Positions 22,914-34,491 of a stretch of DNA of 64,000 nt are shown here, piece by piece (the stretch's first letter is position 1; each line of letters starts with the position of its first letter). The stretch is from Cunninghamia lanceolata (taxonomy: Eukaryota > Streptophyta > Pinopsida > Cupressales > Cupressaceae): positions 3,782,001 through 3,846,000 of the forward strand of contig BSBN01000047.1 in the NCBI GenBank assembly GCA_027924645.1. The letters are read 5' to 3'. The translations under genes and the position numbers were made by a program. The notes below the pieces were generated by a model. That model was given only the letters and a program-made list of their open reading frames with translations, made no database searches and was not told the origin of the DNA.

Positions 22914-25900
22914 TGTGACACCCTATCATGCACCCCTAGAGAGTTAGGCTAACAGGTGATTAAATTACAGAAATATTTTTTTGAAGCAAGTAAATGCATT
23001 AGCATTAGACAAAGTTGACACTATTCACATCATTTAAACAAGATGAACACTAACACCTCTAGGGCATAATTGCATCAGAAAAACATAAATTCATAACAAT
23101 GCAAGTAATATACATTATAATACAACAGAAGAGGATTACATCATTCAATTGCAAATATGAATAGTTACAGAAGATCAAACACAAGATTACATTCTTACAA
23201 GATTCATGACCGATTACATCAGTTTACAATATACAACAAGATTATACAATTCTAAAAGTAATATATAGCTTTGAGGATGCAAGGACAAATTTGGAACTAG
23301 AAGCACATCTGCAGTGAACACGAATCAAGTCGACCAAGAAAAACCAATGGATTAAGCTCTTCCACCCAACCATGTGGAACCCTGAGGTCCACCCCCAAGC
23401 TAGGAGATAACAATGAGGTTCCACTAAGTCAAAGGATACAAGTAGGCAGATACAAACTCGACACAGACAATATAGATTATCAAGACTTCACAAATCACCA
23501 AGACAAGATAGTACTCTAGAGGAAACAACAAAAGATAAAGGGGAAGCAACTAGACTGTAGTAGGGAGAGTGTCATCACATGGTCCTAGCATGGGTTATCC
23601 AGGCTATCTCTTTCTAGAAACTAGCCCCAATCTATGGTTATACTGGTAGCCTTTCTCTAGGCACCGGCCCCATAGGGTGACACATGCGGGACTGACACAT
23701 CCTCTCATGTAGACAAGGAGGTTGATCTTGCCAACCAAGCCTTCTCATCCCATCCTTAGCCTGTGAGAGCACTCAAGGCATGGGTGAGGCATCATACTTA
23801 TCTTGTTATGTGAATTACTACCCATCCCACCTAGATAAATTATTAAGTTATCACTTGATTACAACTTCCATGGGGTTATCTAGGTAGCCACTTTGGGCAC
23901 TGACCCCACCATGGAAGCCACTCTCCTACATGCAACTAGCAACCCCTAACCAACATCCAGAAACCAATTAAATGACATGCATGGACGAGGGACTATAGGC
24001 ATCTATCTTTTGTATACCAATACATTACATAGATAATTTCAAATCTGACACCTCAAACAACAAATCTTTTCCCTATCCACTTCAAAATATCATATCGAGT
24101 AAAAAACATTAGAAACGACATGAAACAATGTTGCACTAGAACCCAAGTAGTCTAATCTTTGGAGTCGGGTAAATTGAAACACAATACCACTATACATATG
24201 TCCATCTCCCGATATGGAAAAATGAAGATTTAAAAGACTTGTCATTTATTAACCATGACATTTCATTAGAACAATACGACTCAGAACCAAAGGAAAAATA
24301 CAATACCCAATTCCTTCATTACTACATGACGATAATAACTAACAATGGAAATTACAAGCAAGGCCATATAATATATCAAAAATTAACTCAACATATCACC
24401 ATCGAACAATTTTAAATAGGAAAACACTATAAGGTTTTAACCCTCTTTTAATTAAAATCCTAATAATAACATATACTATTCCTTTCTAGAATTATAATTT
24501 CATCTAATATTTGTTTAACCATTACCATAATAATTCAATTCACAATAAATCTCTAACTTATTATTTATTTATTAAAATCAAAGCACCACAGGATAGTATA
24601 TTACTAAATCATAACTAAACAAGTTTGTATATAACAAAATAAACTAAGTAAAGCTAACGATTAACTCATCATTCTTACTATTAACTGAGTTGAAAATAGT
24701 CATGCAAATCTATTAACAAATAAGCTAGCATAAATTTATAATCTTCTAATAAAGATTTATTGCTAGTCATTCATGAAGTTTCAAAAGGAAACTTTCTAAA
24801 TAAACCTATTCATAAATCTCCCTACTGCATCCTAAATGGATTCTTTTGCTAATTGAACTACTATACAAATTGAAGATTATAATCCAAAGAGAAAAAAAAT
24901 GGAAGATTTGTAAAGGACTAGATGAACGATCTGCCATAAGCAACAGAGAAAAAGCTTTTCAGAGGGAGAAAAATGAGAACCAGAGGGGGCGATCTACTAG
25001 GAAGGTCATCTGAGAGAAGAATGAAAGAAATGAAATGGCAAATCCATCAAGGAGAAATGAAACGTTTGGCAGAAAGATGATACAATGGGAAAAATGCATC
25101 GGTATGGCCTATTGTACGACACCTCAGATAAGAGGAAAACAAAATGGTTGGACGTTAAAATGACCTCAGTTTGAGCATTTTTCCTTGCCAAAAGAATTTA
25201 GAGAAAAAAATAGAGGGTACGGTCATACGACGGCGGCTGGAAGAGGTTGATGATAGTAGTTTAGAATTTGGCAAAAAAAATTGACCCATATTAACATTAA
25301 AATAGCCTGGGAGAATCAGGGAGATGAGAGGTGTATAGGCAGAGGTAAAAATTTTGATAGGTTTCCATTGAAATATCATATCAATGCATGGATTTAAATA
25401 AAATCCTCATTTTTTGGTAGTGAAGTCTGAGATTCAAACGCAGGATAAGGCTTAAAATGACACTGAGAGCAACAAAATAGGTAGGTTCTGGTAAAAAATT
25501 TAATTAAGTAATTTCTCTTGATACATCAAATGATCCAATTGTTTGCTAAAATTTGCAGATTCACATATAGATAATTTGAAACTTCACCTGACGAAAGAAA
25601 AGAACCAACCTAAGTTTTCTCAAGGAACTCAGGCGATAAAGAAAACTTATCAAGTTCAGGGTTATAAGAAGACTTGGGCTTCATATGGTGAGAGGAAGCT
25701 ATGAATTCCACAGGAATAAAGAAACAAGTTCATAATACACCAAGAAATTCAACAGAGACCTAAACTAGTTTTATCAAATTTGTACAAAATTACAAGTAAA
25801 CATACCCAGACTTCAATTCCCAGCTTCAAAATTTCTTTATCTTCCAACTTCTTTCGCTTCCCGTAACCTTTTTCCCCAAATTTCTGTCTTCCCATCTCAG

Positions 25901-26944
25901 AATTCCTCTCCGACAAATAACTTCCCATAAACCAAAAATAGGCAAACTCCATTAAATTTCCACTACCAAAATCTGTTACAGAATCCAACTACCCTCTAAA
26001 ACTGAAAGCAATTAATTTTTCTTTGCGAGGGAGATTTTCCAAGTCAGGAATCTCATACGACAACTCACATGAAATAAATTATTAATTAAAATTATTTTTC
26101 AAATTACCATATACTATTTTAATAATAAAACAATATTAAATACTTATGACTCAAATCATATTAAAATCATTAAAATAATTAATTTAATCTTTATTAAAAA
26201 TTACTTAAATAATATTCCCAGTTCTCATTAATAATTTACGACTAAGAAAATACTTTTATATTTAACTTATTAATAACATTATTATAAAAATAATTCATTT
26301 CCAACCATTTCATAAAGACAGAAAACATCAATATCAAGCAAAGACAATTATATACTAGTGACGACCATAAACTTGAGGCAAGGACCAAAGAGTGACATCT
26401 TGACTCACGACCACAAATTGAAGACGAAACTGACCTAGGGAAACCCCATGTTATCTCCCATCCACATTATCCATTGGTGTAAGGGCACGCTTAGACCTGT
26501 GAAGTCAGGTGGAGTCGATGCCCGGTACCTGCAACCTACATCAAAATGATAGGTTGTATATGAACATATGCATATATATCAAACACATGGAGTCAGGGAA
26601 TCACAGCATAGTAGAGTTCTCGAAATGAGTAATACTACACCATCCCTACTCTAAAACATAACAATAAACATAAACATCTCTAACTAACACTCAGATAACA
26701 TTCAATCCATAAAGCAGTAACATTATTCTGCATAATCAATTAACTGTCAACTAACCATGTCGAAACACAACATAAACTGTAATGTCAATAATGTCATCAT
26801 ATTGCTCATAACACATGTCAATAACCACATTAGTCCACCATAGTCCAGTATAAACCATAAGTATAACAACCAAATGTCTCAAAAATGTCTAAGTGCAATA
26901 GAAAAACTATCAACTATCACAAGCCAAAAATGAGGGGCATTAAA
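22914..26944 (-). repeat. G0 5' LTR (right copy)
   Basis: The partner of 13,406-17,827, beginning TGTGACACCC on the + strand and ending at the right target duplication. Its outer terminal bases are TTTA rather than the expected TGTA (minus strand), a point change. It carries the empty site of the SINE at 26,169-26,185. Confidence 0.95.
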
Positions 26945-26949
26945 AATTC
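26945..26949. repeat. Target-site duplication AATTC (right copy)
   Basis: Pairs with 13,401-13,405 across element G0. Confidence 0.93.
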
Positions 26950-27725
26950 TCTAAGTCATCTAGCCAAGTCTAGGATAAAATAACTATTGTTTAAGTTGTA
27001 ATGCTAGTATATGAGTATTATACTTTTTAATATGCTTGAGTGTGAAATAATTATTCTTGTTAACAAGTTTGAGATAGAGGTGTGTGAACATATGACATAC
27101 ATCTCTATTTTGGAATGTGTAATTTTACTATCAAAACTTTGGCCAAAGTAATGCAAAATCACTACTTGCATTATCGGTTCACAGTGTCCTTTATTATGCT
27201 AAATAGTTAGATTATGTCATACTTAGCTAGAAGGATTCTAGAAGCTGTATGATTGATTGTTTATTGGACACAACACTAGTTCTTAGATGGCATGATGGAT
27301 CTTGTTGATTCCCTTCATCTATTACCCTTGTGAAGGGTAGGGCCACTTCCATTTGGAAGGTGTGTAGGGGACCACTGGTCTATGGTGGAGGAAAAACACT
27401 TGAGTGATGCTCTCCCTCTTGCAATTAAAGATTATTGAAGACTTGGTTATTCAGTGATATCGTTTATGTTCCACTTGATATATGTATTAATGTAATTTTG
27501 TAAATTGCTAAAAATGGCATCGAGATAAGGATGCATCATCATAATATTTAAGTTATGAACAATGACTTATTCAATCATGGTAAATGGTTTAAGATTTGGA
27601 TTATTTGTTTTGGAAACTCTTTATTGTAATCATGAATTGATTATGTTTTAGTTTTTTTAAAAATATGTAGTTTTATTTTAGAAAATTTTTAGTATGTTTT
27701 AGATAATGGACAGGTGTTTGTTACA
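26950..27725 (+). repeat. Probable 3' portion of the 5' LTR of G1
   Basis: AT-rich sequence without coding potential that ends in TTACA two bases before a PBS-like site. By position it should be the R/U5 end of the 5' LTR of element G1, with the rest of that LTR to the left of G0. The partner LTR lies outside the window, so neither the start nor the identity can be tested here. Confidence 0.5.
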
Positions 27726-27727
27726 CG

Positions 27728-27739
27728 TAGTATCAGAGC
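27728..27739 (+). promoter_or_regulatory. G1 primer-binding site (initiator tRNA-Met type)
   Basis: TAGTATCAGAGC differs by one base from TGGTATCAGAGC. It lies just after a sequence ending in CA and 0.8 kb before the G1 gag, on the same strand. Confidence 0.75.
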
Positions 27740-28501
27740 ACAGTTTGAACACTCAAGCCTATGAGCCTACTTCATAAGAAGTTGTCAATGTAGATAACAT
27801 TGTGTGTAAGAAACCTAACCTTGTGATGTTGTTGTTGAACACAAAAATGGGAAGGTTGAAATCGAATAAATGGAGTGGAAAATCTAAGAAAACTATGTGA
27901 GTGAAAACCAAAACAAAAACCGAAATAGTTGTGAATTATGAAGGAGAGGCCTGGCTCTTTGACTATGAAACACTAGCTACCAATCTTGAATGAATTAAAC
28001 CAAAGAGACAAAAACGTATGAAACCTCCAATTACTACTGAGATAATTACATTTGAGATTAATCCAAGTAAATCTTTGGTGGATTGTGACATGCCCTTTGG
28101 GTGTGGATGAAATGCACCTATTTTAAACAAAGAGGTAATAGGGGAGTATCTACATGTGCATCCCACCTCTAAGTTTGTTTTGTTAGATTATATGGAGAGG
28201 AAGAACCTGAGGAGGTTCCTCTATTTGATAGTGATTTGTAATCTTTGATATCTTTTTTTTAAAAAGTAATCTTTGAAATCTTATTAGACCTTATTTAAAT
28301 AAGGATGTATAAATCCATTGATATGAATAAAATCAATTTTGTCCTTGATAATCAAGTGCGTTGATCTCTTGTGTAGAATTTTTTAATTTCTAGTTTTGGT
28401 GTATGTTTCAAAAGATGCATTGTTATATAATTTAGAATTCCATTTTCAAACACATCAAAAACCTAGAACTAATGAACCATAATGACTCACTAGGTACAAA
28501 T
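27740..28501 (+). other. G1 untranslated leader
   Basis: No coding similarity is seen. The stretch lies between the PBS and the first gag-like codons. Confidence 0.5.
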
Positions 28502-29937
28502 ATGATTTGAACAAGAACAAACCCTAGAGGCAATCAAGATGGTTCTGGTCCAACTAGGGATGATCTTGCAGCTAAGTTGGATCAAATCCTTACTCTTTTA
28601 AATGAAACCAAGGAAAGGTTAGGAGCCTTAGAGTAGGTAGTAAGAGGGGTAGATAACCTGGAGGTTAGTGAGGAACAAAATTAAGAGAATAGCATCCATG
28701 AAGGGTGAGATGAATCTAAGGAAAACCCTAAAAATCAAGAAGAACCACCAAGACAAGTGGATGTAAGAACACAATTAACCAATGAATTGGCTAAAGATAT
28801 GAAGAAAATTACCCCTCCAAAGTTTGATGGCACTATGTTTGGAGATGGAGCAGAAGCATGGCTCATTGATATGGAGAAGTATTTCAAGATAAAAAATTAT
28901 TCAGAAATAACAAAGGCAGTTTAGGGAGCCTACCAATTGACTAGTGAAGCATCCACTTGGTGGATGAACAAGAAAACAGAGTTAGGATTGAGTTCCCTAA
29001 GCTTGATGTGGGATAAATTTGTGGTAATCTTTAGACAAAGATGGTTACCTCAATTATATTTTGACTAGAAATTAACTAATTTTTAATTCTGCATCAAGGT
29101 GATATGACAATAAATGAATATAGGGAGAAGTTTACTAGGCTATATTTGAAGTATGTACCTCAATACTAGTGAGATGAATGTTTCCATATAAGGAAATTTA
29201 TCATGGGGATGAATGCACAGATAGGTGGAGAAGTGGATGTTCATGGTCCAACAACCATGGCTCAAGTATTTGAGAAAGCAATTAAACAAGAAAAGAAACT
29301 TAAGTCCATTTCATCTTATCGAGATAAGTCTCGAAAGAAGTTTGGTTGGTCCAAATCTTTGTGATCTTTCAAGAATAAGAACTGGAGTCAGGATTCTAAA
29401 CCAAGTCCAATAGAAAAGATATAAAAATACAAAGAATGAGTCTCAGAATGGAAAGAGAAACAATGGTTTCAAGAAGAAGAATGGCAATAAAAATGACCGA
29501 GCAATAGAAAAGAAAGGACCTCCTAGCGGATGTTTCAACTATGGAGGTGATCATTATGCAAATTAGTGTCTAAATAAAGGACAAGGAAATCAATTCTAGA
29601 ATTATTCTTTACCTTCTCAACATACAACTTTTCAACAAAGAATTCATACAGCAGTGGACAATCGCCAAGCAAAGTATCAGATTACATCTATAGAAACTAC
29701 ATGTATTTTTTTTGGAATACCAATTTCTATTTTAATTGATACAAGTGCTACTTAAATTTTTATAACACCTAGATTATTAAGTAGGGTTCCTAGATGAGTT
29801 GGTTATATGGCCAATCCTTGATCAACTGAGTATGCAAACTAGTCAAGAGCTCAAGTAGAGTAGTGCCTATTTGAGGCTGAAATAAGATTGCCCTCATTTT
29901 CAATAGAAGTTAACCTATATGTAGCTCCATTGGGATC
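28502..29937 (+). pseudogene. G1 gag and N-terminal half of protease (broken)
   Basis: A Ty3/gypsy Gag on the plus strand. The N-terminal part has a coiled-coil-like stretch (AAKLDQILTLLNETKERL). The Gag core (PKFDGTMFGDGAEAWLIDMEKYF ... TWWMNKKTE ... FRQRW) spans about 28,815-29,050. After a frameshift, INEYREKFTRLYLKYVPQ follows near 29,110. A degenerate zinc knuckle (SGCFNYGGDHYAN, second Cys changed to Tyr, last Cys after a stop) lies near 29,530-29,570. The protease active-site region (LIDTSAT) is near 29,735. The frame runs into the inserted element L2 at 29,937 and continues at 55,654. Many in-frame stops and shifts show long decay. Confidence 0.88.
29933..29937. repeat. Target-site duplication GGATC (left copy)
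   Basis: Directly before the left LTR of L2. The identical GGATC at 55,654-55,658 follows the right LTR. Removing L2 and one copy restores the G1 protease reading frame at Gly-Ser. Confidence 0.95.
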
Positions 29938-31725
29938 TGTTGTCACATAGATTTGCACCCAATTTTGAAGTCTTTTAGGGCTCCAACAATCTAGTGAAAC
30001 ATTGAGATGACCTCCAAAGAGGTCGAATATCCAGAGAGAGGCTGGTTCCTTTGTTGAATGAGAAAAATTTAGCAATCCTAAGACTAAACCTAATCTATCG
30101 ACTTGATAGGAAAAGAGGAAGAGGGAGTAAAACTGAAAGTAAATGGAGGTGATACACTGGGTTTGAATAAAGAACATTCACAGAGATAAGATGCACAAAC
30201 AAAGAAATACAACTGATAAACTTATATAGATCATGAAGATTTTAACAGAGGTAAAAATGGATTGCCAAGAATTAAACATTCACAAACAATAGCCAATTCT
30301 AAGACTACACAGACTTAAAAAGCATGAAAAAGTAAAACACCATTTGTATTGATCAAGAGGCATGGTTACAACAGAGGAAAGTTTTGTTTGTAATACAGAA
30401 GCATCAAACTAACTAAATTTCCAACCTTTTTTACATCTTACATTCATGCATATATAGCATATGATTCCAAATGACCTAATTAGGTTACAATAAATTCACC
30501 CCATGGGCTCTGTCATAAAATATCTTTGCCAAAAGGAATGTCAGCCTGTAAGAATTCATTGTAGAAAATATCTAGAGCCTGGGCAGATGGGAGATATTTT
30601 GGGCCTTCAATGCGAGCTGCTAAATCATCAATCTGCAACCATAAATGCAACAAATATCTGGATCTGAAAAGCCCTCACAACACTTTAAATTGGTCACTGA
30701 GATGTCTCGTTGGCCAAGCCTGCATATCCTTCTTCAGTTGGCAACCATCCTGATATCTGGATGCACAAATCTGGATCATGAAATTTGGATCATATTTTAA
30801 AATGAGAATATCCCCCCAAAATCCCACCAAATGAAAGAGGAGGAAATTCTAAGAACTTTTGCCTTTTGGATCATGTAGAAATTCCTCGAGATGAGAGAGA
30901 TATCCACGGTCAAAGTTACGATCAACAGGCATATGGATATCCGCATGTCATCATCTCGCAGTCGCGTAGTGGGAACATGACGTCAGCTTCAGTGGACTGC
31001 GGGCATGTGATATCATGAATATCCCTCAAGGTCTGCATATTCACTAATATCTAGATGATATTCTGGATCGAACACAAGAGCCTTCATAATCTTAATATTC
31101 GGATATGCACCCATCAAATTTTTCTTTGCAGCATGGAGAAACCATCATTTGCATGGATACCATCATTGGGATATTAACTTTTAATATCTGGGTGCTAACT
31201 TAACATTTGGATGCCTTTTATGAATATCCTGATGACGCCATCGGCATAAAGAACTTCGTTAAAGAGGGGATCTGGATGACATCATCGTCATATGCACTTC
31301 TTTGGGGAGGGGAGTGGATGACATCATTAGGACATTAACAAAGGTCATGGACATTGGGAAAGGTCCGGATATTAGTTAAGATTCAGATGTTTAGAAAACA
31401 TCTGGATATTAACTGAGGTCTAAATATGAAAGGGATATCGGGACCTTAGCTAAGGTTTGGACATTAAGATAATATCCATATGTTAGCTAAGATCTGGATG
31501 ATGTCATTAGGATATCCATACTAAAATGACTAAGTATGAAGATGGAAAATCCCTGCGAAGGAAGGCATTTGAAGATTAAGGCTTTCTGGGTTTTTTGCAA
31601 GGATTTTGCAAGGCAGAGAATGAGGATATAAAGGATTTAAGGCTTGTAGGGATATATTCCAAGGGATATCCAAGATATTTTCAAGGTGGACCATTTGACT
31701 TTGGACAAAGGAAAATGGGTCAACA
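29938..31725 (-). repeat. L2 3' LTR
   Basis: Aligns with 53,797-55,653 from TGTTGTCACATAG to GGGTCAACA. The repeated 'ggatat' and 'gatgacatcat' words are characteristic. One TGACGTCA palindrome lies at 30,978-30,985. By eye the copies show many transitions and some indels. Confidence 0.94.
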
Positions 31726-31919
31726 TTTTGGTGACCTCTTAGGGATGTTTGTCTGCTAAACAAATAGATCAATGACCTTAGGTATCCATTGGGCATGGAG
31801 TCTAAAAGAGGAATCAAAGAGTTAAGACAACTGAAACATGCCTCCCAAAACATAAAAGAAAAGAGGCTTGCATTCTCCTAATGACAATGCAACCTGTGCA
31901 AGAGCACTTAGGGAAAGGG
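31726..31919 (-). other. L2 3' untranslated remnant
   Basis: A short part of L2 between its 3' LTR and the L3 insertion. On the minus strand it would follow the polyprotein stop. No gene is seen. Confidence 0.7.
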
Positions 31920-31924
31920 AAACC
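31920..31924. repeat. Target-site duplication AAACC (left copy)
   Basis: AAACC directly precedes the left LTR of L3 and is repeated at 47,613-47,617 directly after its right LTR. Confidence 0.94.
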
Positions 31925-34372
31925 TGTTGTGATGTTCACAACACACCCCATTTTACTCCTTAGCAAAATGAGGACCCCTGTTGTGGCCTGCTCCCTTGTT
32001 TTTGGGCTCTAGGCGGTAATGGTAAATGCAGCTTCATTCAGTGTGTATGTGCATCATGTTGGGTGCATTTGTGATCTTGAGGTCTTAACCCAAAAAATTC
32101 AAAGTCTAAATCTTCCCCCAGGAAGCCTGCCATGTGAAAGAGTGTAAAATTCTAGACAAGTTTGCCCTTTGCATCACCCTGAAATTCGACCAAGTAAGAA
32201 AGTTATGGCATTTAAAGTTCTGGTCAAACATGATATTCTAAGGGGGGTCATATTTCAAATATTAGTCACCTTATGTTGGCTCACCCTGATCCTATTTTAT
32301 CACCTAATATTTCGAACATCACCCGATCTTTCAAATATCACCCTAGTGCCACTATGATGATGACATCATCTGAACCCGATGGACAAACGAGATCAATATG
32401 ATACTGATGTCATCATCCTTTTACCTTGTGGAGGTATGTATCCAATGATCCCCCTTTCTAATGACATGACGGTGACATCATTTTAGTGCAATGTTCAAGC
32501 GAAATCACTCTTCCGCTGACGTCACCCCGATCTTTCAAGAGGGAGGTCATTTTACTCGTGGTGGTCATATTTTGAACATCCCCTGATCTTAAAATCATGA
32601 CCCGATATACAAGGCTCGACATGACCATGACGTCATCTTTCCTCTGGATGATATTCTTCAAAGTTTTTTCATCGGGGTCATATTTCTTGGACCCCGATTT
32701 CCTTCGGTATGACCGTAGCGTCATCCTCTCACATTTGCGATGAAGGTCGTCCATGATGATGACATCATCATCATACCCTAACTTAGTGAAGAGAGTTATG
32801 GTTGAAATGCATGACCGGTTGGGTCCATCGGGTGCTCTTTTTTCAGATTTATATGTTAAGTGCTCGGAAATGTACATGCAAGTGGCAGAATCGAGAAGGT
32901 TATCAAAAGGGATTAAGTATTCGTATGCATGCAGATTCTCACAAAATCATGACCTGATATTTGTTTTCACATTCAGAGCATGATTTAGTATAAATGTTTA
33001 TCCTCCTGCTGGTTATTTAAGTGATGATGCTTAACTTCTGCATGTTGACCGCAGGTGCATCGACTAGAAAGATGAGGTTGATGGGACATTTTTTTGGCTC
33101 GCTCCAATGAGGATGGTCATGTCGATGATCAGGACGATGTGCGGTCACGATACAAAAAGGCAGGAAAGCAGGGTAGGTGGATTTTGAATCCATTTTAGAA
33201 CCTAATAGCGTGTAGGAGGAGATATGATGGAGCTTTAATGGTGAGGATATCCTAGGCGGCGGATCGGATCCCAAGAGGTCACAAACACACCAAGGGGAGA
33301 CAAAGCTTTCAATGCAGAGGAGAATACTGGTGGAAACATTATTGAGGGAGCGGTGCTCTATCTGGATGCTGCTTGAGATTTGGGCAGGATTTGTTTCCCA
33401 CCATCTGATGTTGTGCACATGGGTGTGAACCATTGATTAGCTTGTGGGTTTTCCTAGGCACTGTATTGAGGGGAAAACAGGAATATATATTCAGCCCCTT
33501 CACTTTGTAATGAAGGAGGTCAATCATAAAAAATCTGACCCGTAGCAATTTTATAAGAGATCAGATTGCTAAGACTAGTGGGGATTGAATTGTTTAAGCA
33601 TCAAGGTTCTTTCTTCAGATCACTGTATATGTACTTGTTCTTTAGCATACTGAATGGAGATGAAGCTCTAGATTATATCCTGATTGTAAACTTTATGTAA
33701 CCTTCATGTTGATTTCTGGATATGTAATGGTGAATCATGTGTTCAACTAGAAGTGTTTTCATTCTATTGCATGTTGTTGTCAACATTCCCTTGAAGATTT
33801 GCACTGGATCATGCGGATTTGTGGAATGTCTTGGTGAAGTATGATTCTAGTTTTCTTCTCTTCATTTCTGTATGGGAACATGTATGTGGATCAGTGATCT
33901 CAGTCAAGTAATTTTAGGAATCTCACTCTCTCCCCCTTTTTCTCATTTTAATTTCATAGAAATCGCTTCCATAACTACACATCTTGATGAATATTAAGTA
34001 GAATAGAGGAATATGCTGACATCTCATAGATAACTGAACATCATTAGCATATTTTGAGCCACATGCATGTACTTTTGAAAATATCATGCAAATATTAGCT
34101 TGTAGACACATCATTTGAAGAAATATATTGTGTAAGGTAACCTCCCTATGTAGCATGGTAGCAGAAATAGAATCTAATGATCTACGTAAGACCCCAAAAT
34201 GGAAAACAACAACACACATCAACCACTGAGTAACATCAGTAGATTATGAACTAATCAATGGAGACTTGGGATCATGAATTTTTTGAATTCATTGTATCTT
34301 TCAAGATGAGTAAAGGTTATTGTGTAACTTTTATTCTATGTTTGCTTATGAGTAACATCATGACCACCAATA
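31925..34372 (+). repeat. L3 5' LTR
   Basis: Aligns with the L3 3' LTR from TGTTGTGATGTTCACAAC to ACCACCAA(T/C)A. It contains many 'gatgacatcat'-type words and TGACGTCA palindromes at 32,517-32,524 and 32,628-32,635. In the first 180 bp I count roughly 13 differences from the partner, mostly transitions. Confidence 0.95.
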
Positions 34373-34491
34373 GAAACTGGCACTAGAAGGAGGGCCAACA
34401 AGGAGACTGTAGATTCCTGCAAACATTGTTTAAACATCTTGTCAGTTTCAAAATCTTGCCATAAACCATCCTTTTTTCCTTAAAAATTTAA

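Larger units (their letters stand above)
13406..26944 (-). mobile_element. G0: complete chromovirus (Ty3/gypsy) LTR retrotransposon
   Basis: A full-length element of 13.5 kb on the minus strand. It has two long LTRs (left 13,406-17,827, right 22,914-26,944), a 5-bp target duplication AATTC, a PBS resembling initiator tRNA-Met at 22,900-22,911 and a polypurine tract (minus strand) abutting the left LTR. A single gag-pol reads in the order Gag, protease, RT, RNase H, integrase, chromodomain-like tail. The order and the tail are those of plant chromoviruses. The coding region is broken by many stops. The left LTR is about 390 bp longer than the right because of a later SINE insertion. It probably landed in the 5' LTR of element G1, whose PBS lies 0.8 kb to the right. 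Confidence 0.95.

Noticed and set aside
32458..33548. Several open frames of up to 139 codons inside the L3 LTR (and their copies near 45,700-46,770)
   Set aside because: They lie within an LTR, overlap on both strands, and the paired copies show indels that shift the frame, so they are chance frames.
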